The notes beneath the pieces are model-generated. The model searched no databases, had not been told where the DNA came from, and worked only from the letters and a program-made list of their open reading frames with translations. DNA of 43,207 bases, taken from contig SXSC01000184.1 in the NCBI GenBank assembly GCA_005792355.1, positions 1-43,207 of the forward strand, given 5' to 3'. The position numbers and the translations under genes are program-made. Of this stretch, positions 1 through 7,478 are shown one piece after another (position 1 is the stretch's first letter; the number at the start of each line of letters is the position of its first letter). The DNA is from Opitutaceae bacterium (lineage in GTDB: Bacteria > Verrucomicrobiota > Verrucomicrobiia > Opitutales > Opitutaceae).

Positions 1-461
1 GAAAGTGCTTCACCCCGTCAGTGAGTAGCCTTGGCCGGGCTTTTCGGCAGGCGGTATTCTCTGTGTCCTCTGCGTCTCTGTGGTGCAAATCCGGCTGCGT
101 GCGAAGCACGCCACTTTTTTCGAGCGCAGTCTCGAAAAAAGACCGCACTGCTATCCTTCAGAATCCTCGCGCGCCGCGAGGAATTTCTTGCAAAGTCAAT
201 TGCCGCAAAAAAGCACAAGAGGCGCAAAAAGGGGCCCTGCGCATCCAGATCCGCCTGCCTGGGTCCTCCGGGGAATTTTTTTGCGCCTTTTTGTACCTTT
301 TTGCGGCCAATGGTTTGGCGGTTTGGGTTTGGTTGCGGCTTCGCCGCGCTGGGTTCTCCACGTTCAAACTCCGTCCAGGGCCCAACGGCAAACCGATTGG
401 TCTCTACGTTCGAAGAGTCAGGCAGGGGCACGGCCCAAACCACTGCCAACGCGCCGACGTC
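1..461. other. Gene-free left flank made of palindromic repeats
   Basis: No reading frame here looks like a protein; the overlapping frames on both strands are arginine/proline-rich and repeat-derived. The stretch holds a 200-310 inverted repeat (listed separately), a phrase CTGTGTCCTCTGCGTCTCTG at 60-79, and a tract near 399-424 (GGTCTCTACGTT followed by GTCAGGCA) that recurs near 36956 in another gene-free region. It therefore looks like stacked fragments of dispersed repeats downstream of the sulfatase gene. Confidence 0.6.
200..310. repeat. Imperfect palindrome with A/T-tract arms
   Basis: The left arm starts TTGCCGCAAAAAAGCACAAG at 200 and continues GGCGCAAAAA. The right arm, 276-310, is its approximate reverse complement (TTTGCGCCTTTTTG, then CTTTTTGCGGCCAA). 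The spacer is about 40 bp. This is the form of the other intergenic palindromes in the window. It lies downstream of the sulfatase stop, so it could also end transcription. No second full copy was seen here. Confidence 0.6.
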
Positions 462-1814
462 CTACTTCTTCTTCCCCGTCTTCGCCTTCTTGCCCTCGAT
501 CGACTTCAGCCCCAGCGCATCGAGCTTCGGATCGCGCGCCGTCGCGAACTGATCGAGCGCGCCTTGCAGCAGCTTGGCGGCTGCGGCGCGTTCGCCGGAG
601 AGCGCCGCCACTTTGAGCGGGCTCTTCTCCGCGAGGTCGCTGGTCAGATCGTAAAATTCACCCGTCCGGTAGAGTTTGTAGCGCTGGTTGAAGGCGAGTT
701 CCCGCACCGTCAGGTTAGCCTGCTGCCGCGGCGAATACCACGAATACACCCACTCACGCGGCTGTCCCTTCGCACCTCGCACTTGCGGGAGAAAGCTCCG
801 GCCATCGAGCTTCACGCCCGCCGGCAACTTCGCCCCCGCAGCCTCGACCACCGTCGGCAGAAAATCCGTGGAGTCGACGAGATCGTCGTACACCCTCCCC
901 TTCGCCACGCCGGCCGGCCAGCTCGCGATCAGCGGCACGTGCATGCCGGCGTCCGTCGTTGTGCCCTTGCCGCCGATCACCACGCGATCACCCATCCGTG
1001 AAGGCGTGCCCCGGCCGGTGCCGTTGTCGCCCACGAAAAGGATGAGCGTGTTGTCGCGAATCCCCAGCGCGTCGAGCCGTGCGACGACCTTGCCGATCAG
1101 CTTGTCCATGTACTCAACCATGTCGCCAAAGTGCTTCACGTTTTGCTTCGCCGCCTCGCCCTGCAGCGTGCGATCCCATTCGGGGCTGTCGGGCGTCGGC
1201 TGATACGGGCTGTGGGTCAGCATCATCGGATAGTAGACGAAGAACGGGGCGCCCTTTTTCCGTCCGATGAAATCGAGCACGTAGTCGTTGACGAGGTCGG
1301 GCCCGTACTCGCCCTGGTTGTAGTCTTTCTCGACGCCGTTGATTTCGAGTCCGGCGTTGGCGTAGCGCGGCGGCCGGCGCGTGTGCTGCCAGAGGCAAAA
1401 TTCGTCGAAGCCGTATTTCTTCGGCAGGTCCGGGTCCTGCCCGAGCTGCCATTTGCCCGCGATGCAGGTGGCATAGCCGGCCTGCTTGAGCTGGTTGCCA
1501 AACGTGACCGCCTTCGGGTCCATGTTTCCAAAATTGATGTAGTTCCGGATATTGTAGCGCCCGGTCATCAGCTGCACGCGCGTCGGCGTGCAGAGCGGCT
1601 GCACGTAACACTGTGTGAAACGGGCGCCCGTGGCGGCGAGTTTGTCCAGCACCGGCGTGCGATAACTCGTGCCGCCGTTGGCGCCGATCGTCTCGTAGCC
1701 GAGATCGTCGGCCATGATCAAAATAACGTTGGGCCGGGCGGCGGCGCCGGCCGCGGCCAGAACGACGGGCGTCGCGAGGGCGAGAAGGAGTGAAAGGGTG
1801 ACGAAGGGTTTCAT
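462..1814 (-). CDS. Secreted sulfatase (arylsulfatase family)
   Basis: Formylglycine-dependent sulfatase of the alkaline-phosphatase superfamily, probably removing sulfate esters from polysaccharide fragments. Counting from the ATG at 1814 gives 450 residues with a clear signal peptide ([20 protein letters not shown]). The N-terminal metal site ([13 protein letters not shown]36/D37) and the maturation motif CTPTR (Cys75, Cys-type CxPxR) are present, as is the downstream metal/active-site segment [10 protein letters not shown]. The tail is lysine-rich (KKAKTGKKK). The frame extends 16 codons upstream to 1862, but that would bury the signal peptide, so 1814 is preferred. It is the last of three minus-strand genes (PSD1, DUF1501, sulfatase), a grouping typical of Planctomycetes and Verrucomicrobia. 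The 286-bp gap to the DUF1501 gene holds palindromes. The substrate cannot be told from the sequence. A separate sulfatase-maturase gene is not present in the window. Confidence 0.93.
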   Translation of the reverse strand: MKPFVTLSLLLALATPVVLAAAGAAARPNVILIMADDLGYETIGANGGTSYRTPVLDKLAATGARFTQCYVQPLCTPTRVQLMTGRYNIRNYINFGNMDPKAVTFGNQLKQAGYATCIAGKWQLGQDPDLPKKYGFDEFCLWQHTRRPPRYANAGLEINGVEKDYNQGEYGPDLVNDYVLDFIGRKKGAPFFVYYPMMLTHSPYQPTPDSPEWDRTLQGEAAKQNVKHFGDMVEYMDKLIGKVVARLDALGIRDNTLILFVGDNGTGRGTPSRMGDRVVIGGKGTTTDAGMHVPLIASWPAGVAKGRVYDDLVDSTDFLPTVVEAAGAKLPAGVKLDGRSFLPQVRGAKGQPREWVYSWYSPRQQANLTVRELAFNQRYKLYRTGEFYDLTSDLAEKSPLKVAALSGERAAAAKLLQGALDQFATARDPKLDALGLKSIEGKKAKTGKKK

Positions 1815-1950
1815 GGGGCACAGGAGAGAGAAAACGGGACGAAATACGATGCCAGAAATCATCCTACCCTCACTCCGCGAAAAAGATTTGAGATCTCAGA
1901 AGCCAAGGCGGGCTCACGGCGAAGCCGCGATGCTCGCGAAGAATGAAAGA

Positions 1951-2028
1951 CCTCCCACAGATTCAGTAAGGCCGCAGATGCTAAATCAGAATGCCGACCA
2001 TCTGCGTTCTTTCTGAATCTGCGGGAGG
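1951..2028. repeat. Nested palindrome between DUF1501 and sulfatase genes
   Basis: The outer arms are CCTCCCACAGATTCAG (1951-1966) and CTGAATCTGCGGGAGG (2013-2028), 15 of 16 paired. The inner arms are CGCAGATG (1973-1980) and CATCTGCG (1999-2006). The RNA would form a long two-part stem. It could stabilise or end the upstream message, or be a mobile REP-like unit. Confidence 0.7.
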
Positions 2029-2066
2029 CCAACACCTGGTACCTAGACCAATCCCAGGACAAAGGA

Positions 2067-2090
2067 ATGGGGACAGCGGGCTCCACCCTG
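2067..2090. repeat. Half copy of repeat family A
   Basis: These 24 bases, beginning ATGGGGACAGCGGGCTCCAC, are identical to 18219-18242, the right arm of a full family A palindrome. The left arm is missing, so this is a remnant. It sits just past the DUF1501 stop codon. Confidence 0.7.
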
Positions 2091-2100
2091 AATCTAACCC

Positions 2101-3582
2101 TCACGCCAGAATCGCCTTCACCACGTGCGCTTCCTCGACCCCCGTGAGCCGCACGTTGAGGCCGCGAAATTTGTGCGAGAACCGCGCGTGGTCGATGCCG
2201 AGGCAGTGCAAAATCGTCGCGTGCAGGTCGCGCAGGTGCACCGGATTCTCCGTGATGTTGTAGCAGAAATCGTCGGTGGAGCCGTATTCGATCCCGCCCT
2301 TGATCCCGCCGCCCGCGAGCCAGACCGTGAACGCGCGGCCGTGGTGATCGCGGCCCATGCCGGGATCTCCGAGCTTGCCCTGGCTGAAAACCGTGCGCCC
2401 GAACTCCGTCGCGAATACCACGAGCGTGTCCTCGAGCAGTCCGCGCTGCTTGAGATCCTTGACGAGCGCCGCGGTCGGCTGGTCGACGTCGTTGCACTGG
2501 TTGGGCAGCTGGCGCGCGATCGCGATGTGTTGATCCCAGCCGCGGTGAAAGAGCTGCACGAACCGCACGTCGCGTTCGAGCAGGCGGCGGGCGAGCAGGC
2601 AGTTCGCGGCGTAGCTCCCGGGCTTCCGCACCTCGGGACCATAGGCTTCGAGCGTCGCGGCCGACTCCCGGGAGATGTCCGTCAGCTCCGGCACGGAGGT
2701 CTGCATGCGAAACGCCATCTCGTAGGCGTCGATCCGCGCGATCGTCTCGGGATCGCCGAGTTCGGCGGCGCGCTGTTGATTGAGCAGGGCGAGATCGTCG
2801 AGCAGCGCGCGCCGCTGCGCACGGTCGACCCCCGGCGGGTTGTTCAAATAGAGGACCGGGTTGGCGCCGGGGCGCAGGCCCACGCCCTGATGCGACGCCG
2901 GCAAGAAACCGCTCCCCCAGAGCCGCGAGAAGATGGGCTGCCCGGGATTCTTGCCCGTGCCCTGCGACACCATCGCGATGAAGGCGGGGAGGTTGGCGTT
3001 CTCCGTGCCGAGCCCGTAGCTGGCCCACGCGCCCATGCTGGCGTATCCGGGGAGCTGATTCCCGGTGTTCATGAAGGTGATCGCCGGGTCGTGGTTGATC
3101 GCCTCCGTGTGCAGGCTCTTGATGATGCAGATGTCGTCGGCAATCGTCTGGATGCCGGGCAGCAGATCGCTGATCCAAGTGCCGTGCTTACCGCAGCGCT
3201 TGCCCGGCCGCAGCGGCGGCACCACCGGATACGCGCTCTGCCCGCTCGTCATGCCGGTGAGGCGCTGCGTGCCCTTGACCGACGCGGGAATCTCCAGGCC
3301 GGCGTGCTGGTGGAGCATCGGTTTGTCGTCGAAAAGATCCACGTGCGACAGCCCGCCGCTTTGGAAGAGACAGAGCACGCGTTTCGCCTTGGGCGCAAAA
3401 TGCGGGAGCCCCGGCTGCCCCCTGGCCCGGCCGGTCGCGGTCACCGCCGCGGCGAGGCTCGACGACAGAAGCGAGCCGAGCGCGATGCCTCCGATGCCGC
3501 GCGCCGAGTTGGCGATGAACGTGCGGCGGGTGAGGTGCTGGAGGTGGGCGGAGAGAGGGGGAGATGCGGAGATGGAGGGCAT
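2101..3582 (-). CDS. DUF1501 protein, twin-arginine-exported
   Basis: A 493-residue member of the DUF1501 family (sulfatase-like fold, function unsettled), found almost only in Planctomycetes, Verrucomicrobia and some proteobacteria. A Tat-type leader is visible near residues 17-45: TRRTFIANSARGIGGIALGS, followed by a hydrophobic stretch. Family landmarks include VLCLFQSGGLSHVDLFDDKP near residue 70, LARRLLERDVRFVQLFHRGW and the C-terminal VVFATEFGRT. The gene lies between the PSD1-type cytochrome gene upstream and a sulfatase downstream. DUF1501 and DUF1549/1553 genes are normally adjacent, which suggests a joint envelope role in polysaccharide use, but no reaction is assigned. Start: ATG at 3582 gives a full Tat leader with a 16-residue extension. 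A GA-rich tract abuts the start (3549-3579). Confidence 0.92.
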   Translation of the reverse strand: MPSISASPPLSAHLQHLTRRTFIANSARGIGGIALGSLLSSSLAAAVTATGRARGQPGLPHFAPKAKRVLCLFQSGGLSHVDLFDDKPMLHQHAGLEIPASVKGTQRLTGMTSGQSAYPVVPPLRPGKRCGKHGTWISDLLPGIQTIADDICIIKSLHTEAINHDPAITFMNTGNQLPGYASMGAWASYGLGTENANLPAFIAMVSQGTGKNPGQPIFSRLWGSGFLPASHQGVGLRPGANPVLYLNNPPGVDRAQRRALLDDLALLNQQRAAELGDPETIARIDAYEMAFRMQTSVPELTDISRESAATLEAYGPEVRKPGSYAANCLLARRLLERDVRFVQLFHRGWDQHIAIARQLPNQCNDVDQPTAALVKDLKQRGLLEDTLVVFATEFGRTVFSQGKLGDPGMGRDHHGRAFTVWLAGGGIKGGIEYGSTDDFCYNITENPVHLRDLHATILHCLGIDHARFSHKFRGLNVRLTGVEEAHVVKAILA

Positions 3583-3619
3583 GAGGAAAGGGAGTTGGAC
3601 TCTACCGACGGATTCGCCC

Positions 3620-3694
3620 GTAGCTGCGAGCGCGAGCGAGTGGTGGCTTGCACGTTTTTGGTGTGTGCGTCCACTCGCTCACGCTCGCAACTAC
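3620..3694. repeat. REP-like inverted repeat
   Basis: Arms GTAGCTGCGAGCGCGAGCGA... (3620-3643) and CCACTCGCTCACGCTCGCAA... (3671-3694) pair at 21 of 24 positions around a 27-bp spacer. It is one of two palindromes that fill the 316-bp gap (3583-3898) between the PSD1 and DUF1501 genes. No gene is seen in that gap. Confidence 0.75.
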
Positions 3695-3727
3695 GAAGGG
3701 GGCACTGCGACGAGTCCGTGCGGCTGG

Positions 3728-3805
3728 TGGTGGAGCCCGATGTCCCCATCGGGCTGATTCGGAGACGAAGAGAGCAAAGCCCGATGGAGACATCGGGCTC
3801 CACCA
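3728..3805 (-). repeat. Repeat family A, copy 1 (about 78 bp palindrome)
   Basis: The arms are TGGTGGAGCCCGATG... and ...CATCGGGCTCCACCA, each carrying an inner complementary CCCGATG/CATCGGG pair, so both arms can fold on themselves or on each other. Read on the minus strand it matches the copies at 18164-18239 and 31572-31647, including spacer positions and some flank. Homology reaches about 40 bp beyond the palindrome on one side. Confidence 0.8.
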
Positions 3806-3898
3806 TTCAGTGCTTCCGTTCTTGGAAAGCGAATGCACGTCGCGTGCATGGTCATGGCTGAATGGAGAATGACCTTTCATCGATGGGTCGACGCTGAA

Positions 3899-6800
3899 TC
3901 AGTTCCTCGTCACCGTCTCACTCAGATTAAGCAACAACAGCGCCACCTGCGCCCACGCGGCGTGCTCGGCGGCCGGCAGCCGCTCATCACGCGGCGACTC
4001 TCCGGCGGCAAGAAAGGCCCGCGCCGCGGCCTCATTTTCCGCATAGCGTGTCCGCTCCCGTCGTAGCGTGGTCTCCAACACCGCCAACTCCGTCTCGCCT
4101 GGAGGCCGCGACAAACACTCCGCAAACGCCCAGCGCAACCGCGCCCCATCCGTGCCCCCTCTCCCCGTCTCTGCAACTCCCCCTCTCTCCGTCTCTCCCT
4201 CTCCCCTTCCCTCGCGCGGCGCGAGGATCCGCTCCGCCAACGCCCGCGCGGCCTCGACGAACTGCACGTCGTTGAGCGTGACGAGCGCCTGCAGCGGGGT
4301 CGTCGTGTTGCCGCGCGCGACGGTGCACACTTCGCGATTCGGCGCGTCGAACGCCATCATGTTCGGCGGCGGCGCCGTCCGTTTCCAATAGGTATAGAGC
4401 GAACGGCGATATAATTTCTCGCCGTGATCCTGCACAAAGGTCTGCGCCGTCGCGGGCGTGCTGCCGTAGTGGCTGACCTCGCGCCACAAATCGAACGGCG
4501 AGTAGGGATTCACGCTCGGCCCGCCCACCTGCGGCACCAGCAATCCGGCGACCGCCAGCGCCTGGTCGCGCACCATCTCCGCCGTCAGCCGGAAGCGCGG
4601 GCCGCGGGCGAGCAGGCGGTTCTGCGGATCGCGCTCCAACCGCCCGGCCTCCGCCACCGAACTCTGCCGATACGTCGCGCTCGTCACGATCTGCGCGACC
4701 AGGCGCTTTACGTCCCAGCCGCTTTCCATGAAATCAACCGCGAGCCAGTCGAGCACTTCAGGATGGCTCGGCCATTCGCCCTGCGAACCAAAATCGGCCG
4801 GCGTGCCGACAATCCCGGTGCCAAAAAACATTTTCCAAATCCGGTTGACCGCGACCCGCGCCGTGAGCGGGTGCTCCCGCAGCACGAGCCACTGGGCGAG
4901 CCCCAGTCGATCGGCCGGCGCTCCCTCGGGCATCGGCGGCAGCGCGGAGGGCGTGCCCGCCGACACCGCCACCGTCGGTTGCGCATAGTCGCCCCGGTTC
5001 AAGATAAACGTCTCCCGCGGCTTGTCGGCGACGCCCATCACCATCGTCGGAAACGGCTCCGTGAGCGCCGCCAGCCGTTCCTGGCAATTCGCCAAATCAG
5101 CGCGGAGCGACTGCAACTCCGGCGCGTGCCGGGCACAATAACGCCAGAGATCCGCGGTCATCTCCGCCGTGCGCCCGGCGTCGGGGGTTGCCAACGCGGC
5201 GACAATCGCCGCCGGCAAATCCGTGCCATCATCGGTGCCGGTGACGACAAAAATCTCGACCAGTTCCGGCAGCAACGCGCGACCGGCGCCGAAATTCAGC
5301 TGCACCGTCAGGAAGGGCGTCGCGGCCACGTGCAGCGGCCTGGCCAACGTCGCCGTGAGGTGCACGGTTCCGGTCGCCGCCCGATCCGGCGACCAGCCGT
5401 TTTCGTTGCGCGGATCGAGACAACCGCGGGGCGGATGCGCCGGATCCCACGAGTTGGCCGTGACCCGCGCGAGGCCCAGCAATTTGTGCAGGTCAACTTG
5501 ATCCCCCGGGATGCGGTCCGCCGTGATGGACAGGGCCGTGAGGCGAAATGTCCCTTTCTCTGTGGGACCGCCGTCGTTTTTCTCTTTGGCCTTTGCCTTG
5601 CCCTTCCCCTTGGCGGCGGGGTTGCCCGTCGCGGTCACGCCGTTGCCCCACCCGCCACCGGGCAGCCCGGGCACGGGATGCACGACCACGCGCAGACCGG
5701 TGATCGGCGCGTCGAGCTTCGGCAGCTCCGTGGAAATATCGATGGCCGCGAGGGTTCCCGCCTCGCGGATGCGCACGCGATTTTCGCCCTCCGTGGCGAG
5801 GAGGGCGCGGTTGGGCGTCGAACTCTTCAGCACCTTGACGGGATGCAACTGCAAGTCGCGTCCGCGTCGCGCGAGCATGGCGCGCTCCCGATCCGCCCAC
5901 CCCTGCAGCAATTTCGCGTCGGGTTGATCAAGCTGCGCCTGGAGGGCGGCGATCTTGTCGCGCAGGCGCGGGAGTTCGGCCGTTTTCAGGACGGTGCGGG
6001 CCGTCGCAAACGGTCCCGGGTTCACGCCGCCGTTGCCGTCGAGCCCTTTGTCGCCGAGCGTATTGAAGAACGCGAACGTGCGGTAATAGTCCCGCTGCGT
6101 GATCGGATCGAATTTGTGGTCGTGACATTGCGCGCAGCCGAGCGTGAGGCCCAGCACCGCCTCGCCGAGCGTCTTCACGCGGTCGGCGTTGTAGTTGGTC
6201 AAATTTTCGTCGGGGATCGTGCCGCCCTCGTGCGTGACCATGTTGTTGCGCTGGAACCCCGTCGCGATGAGGTCCGCCTCGGTGTGGTTCGGCAGCAAGT
6301 CGCCGGCGAGCTGTTCCACGAGGAAGCGGTCGTAGGGCTTGTTGTCGTTGAAGGCTTGGATCACCCAGTCGCGCCACAACCACATGTGCCGGCCGCCGTC
6401 GATCGAGAAGCCGTTCGTGTCGGCGTAGCGGGCCGCATCAAGCCAGTCGACCGCCATGCGCTCGCCGTAGTGCGGACTCGCGAGGAGCCGGGCGACGAGA
6501 TTTTGGATTGCCGATTGCGGATTGGCGATTGCCGCGCGCTCGAAGGCCGCGGCCTCCTCGGCGGTGGGCGGAAGGCCGGTCAGGTCGAGGGAGAGCCGGC
6601 GGATGAGCGTGCGCGGGTCGGCCTCGGCGGAGGGCTGGAGTCCTTCCTTCGCGAGCTGCGCGCGGACGAACGCATCAATCGGGCTCGTCGGAAGACGGGG
6701 AGAGGGAGAGGAAGCTGTCTCCTTGTCTCCGCGTCTCTCGTTCTCTCTGGCTCTCATTCTCTCCGTCTCTCCCTCTCCGACCGTCGGCACGGCCGCCTTC

Positions 6801-7210
6801 ACCGGTGGGACAAACGACCAATGCTCCGCGTAGCTCGCGCCCGTCTCGATCCACGACTTGATTTTCTGCTTCTGCGCGTCGGTGAGTTTGTGATTCGACT
6901 CGGGCGGCGGCATGACCTCGTCGTCGTGCGAACTGCTGATGCGCTGCCAGACCTCGCTGGCGGCGGCGTCACCCGGCTTGAGTGGCGTGATCCCGTTGCG
7001 CTCGGCGTAGGCCGCCGCGGCGACATCGAGCCGGAACTTCCCCTTGCGCCCCTTTTCGTCGAAGCCGTGGCAGGAAAAACAATTTTCCGACAGGATTGGT
7101 TTGATCTCGCGGTTGTAGTCGACGGCCGGCGCGGCAGTGGCCGCGCGGGACGACCGAGCGGCGGCCAAACTGATCGCAATGGACAAGATCAAACGGGATA
7201 AACGAATCAT
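3899..7210 (-). CDS. PSD1-type (DUF1549/DUF1553) planctomycete cytochrome protein
   Basis: A large exported protein (1103 aa). A signal peptide is followed by a PSCyt1-like heme motif CFSCHG (C44, C47, H48) with a distal MPPPES segment, then DUF1549 (from about [15 protein letters not shown]; includes [15 protein letters not shown]). A second Cxx[13 protein letters not shown], lies inside it, then a beta-rich middle region and C-terminal DUF1553 ([50 protein letters not shown]). The family is thought to act in the envelope in carbohydrate breakdown, but its reaction is unknown. It heads the minus-strand set with the DUF1501 protein and sulfatase. Oddities: a Lys/Gly-rich linker ([14 protein letters not shown]); two GA-rich tracts both encoding GEGETER or EGETER (near 4155-4212 and 6697-6779); and a GATTG-repeat segment at 6503-6533 read as [11 protein letters not shown]. 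These look like repeat DNA inserted in frame. Confidence 0.93.
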   Translation of the reverse strand: MIRLSRLILSIAISLAAARSSRAATAAPAVDYNREIKPILSENCFSCHGFDEKGRKGKFRLDVAAAAYAERNGITPLKPGDAAASEVWQRISSSHDDEVMPPPESNHKLTDAQKQKIKSWIETGASYAEHWSFVPPVKAAVPTVGEGETERMRARENERRGDKETASSPSPRLPTSPIDAFVRAQLAKEGLQPSAEADPRTLIRRLSLDLTGLPPTAEEAAAFERAAIANPQSAIQNLVARLLASPHYGERMAVDWLDAARYADTNGFSIDGGRHMWLWRDWVIQAFNDNKPYDRFLVEQLAGDLLPNHTEADLIATGFQRNNMVTHEGGTIPDENLTNYNADRVKTLGEAVLGLTLGCAQCHDHKFDPITQRDYYRTFAFFNTLGDKGLDGNGGVNPGPFATARTVLKTAELPRLRDKIAALQAQLDQPDAKLLQGWADRERAMLARRGRDLQLHPVKVLKSSTPNRALLATEGENRVRIREAGTLAAIDISTELPKLDAPITGLRVVVHPVPGLPGGGWGNGVTATGNPAAKGKGKAKAKEKNDGGPTEKGTFRLTALSITADRIPGDQVDLHKLLGLARVTANSWDPAHPPRGCLDPRNENGWSPDRAATGTVHLTATLARPLHVAATPFLTVQLNFGAGRALLPELVEIFVVTGTDDGTDLPAAIVAALATPDAGRTAEMTADLWRYCARHAPELQSLRADLANCQERLAALTEPFPTMVMGVADKPRETFILNRGDYAQPTVAVSAGTPSALPPMPEGAPADRLGLAQWLVLREHPLTARVAVNRIWKMFFGTGIVGTPADFGSQGEWPSHPEVLDWLAVDFMESGWDVKRLVAQIVTSATYRQSSVAEAGRLERDPQNRLLARGPRFRLTAEMVRDQALAVAGLLVPQVGGPSVNPYSPFDLWREVSHYGSTPATAQTFVQDHGEKLYRRSLYTYWKRTAPPPNMMAFDAPNREVCTVARGNTTTPLQALVTLNDVQFVEAARALAERILAPREGRGEGETERGGVAETGRGGTDGARLRWAFAECLSRPPGETELAVLETTLRRERTRYAENEAAARAFLAAGESPRDERLPAAEHAAWAQVALLLLNLSETVTRN
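6503..6533. repeat. GATTG-type tandem repeat inside the PSD1 gene
   Basis: Degenerate repeats of GATTGCCGATTGCGGATTGG lie inside the DUF1549 domain and read in frame as [10 protein letters not shown] on the minus strand. The segment falls between two conserved DUF1549 stretches ([15 protein letters not shown] and [16 protein letters not shown]), where a loop can tolerate an insertion. Confidence 0.6.
6697..6779. repeat. GA/CT-rich inverted tract inside the PSD1 gene
   Basis: A purine run (GGGGAGAGGGAGAG, 6697-6710) is followed by a long CT run ending CTCCGTCTCTCCCTCTCC (to 6779), so the ends can pair. On the minus strand it encodes a charged linker between the cytochrome and DUF1549 domains. 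A similar CT tract at 4155-4212 near the 3' end of the same gene also encodes GEGETER, and a related GA tract lies at 3549-3579. Confidence 0.6.
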
Positions 7211-7478
7211 CGGCGGGGGAAGGTGGGCGGTCCGCGAACATGGCGCGGAATGTCGCCGCCGTAAAGCGGAACGATGCGGGCGGAAGAAAACGGCTTCAGC
7301 TCCGCGTTGACGTCAGCCGACAGTGGTCTGACGGAACGGCGGTTTCCAACTGCCGCCGGGCGCTTGAAACCGGGCAAGACCGATGAGGTTGGGGATAAAG
7401 TGGATCGAGCGTGGCGACCGTTTCGCGCTCCGCCAAGGCTTGGTCGAATCTCCCCTGCCAGTTCAGCCCATCGTCGAA
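7211..7478. other. 268-bp gap with a short palindrome
   Basis: This gap separates the end of the formate dehydrogenase alpha gene from the PSD1 start. No gene is seen. GGAACGGCGGTTTCCAACTG near 7340 followed by CCGCC is a short inverted repeat, and a closely similar one (GGAACGGCGGTTGCCTAACC then GCCG) occurs near 20562. The promoter of the PSD1 set should lie here, but no box was recognised. Confidence 0.5.

Noticed and set aside
200..310. CRISPR-like array among the intergenic repeats
   Set aside because: The repeats are inverted, not direct and evenly spaced, and no cas gene is in the window.
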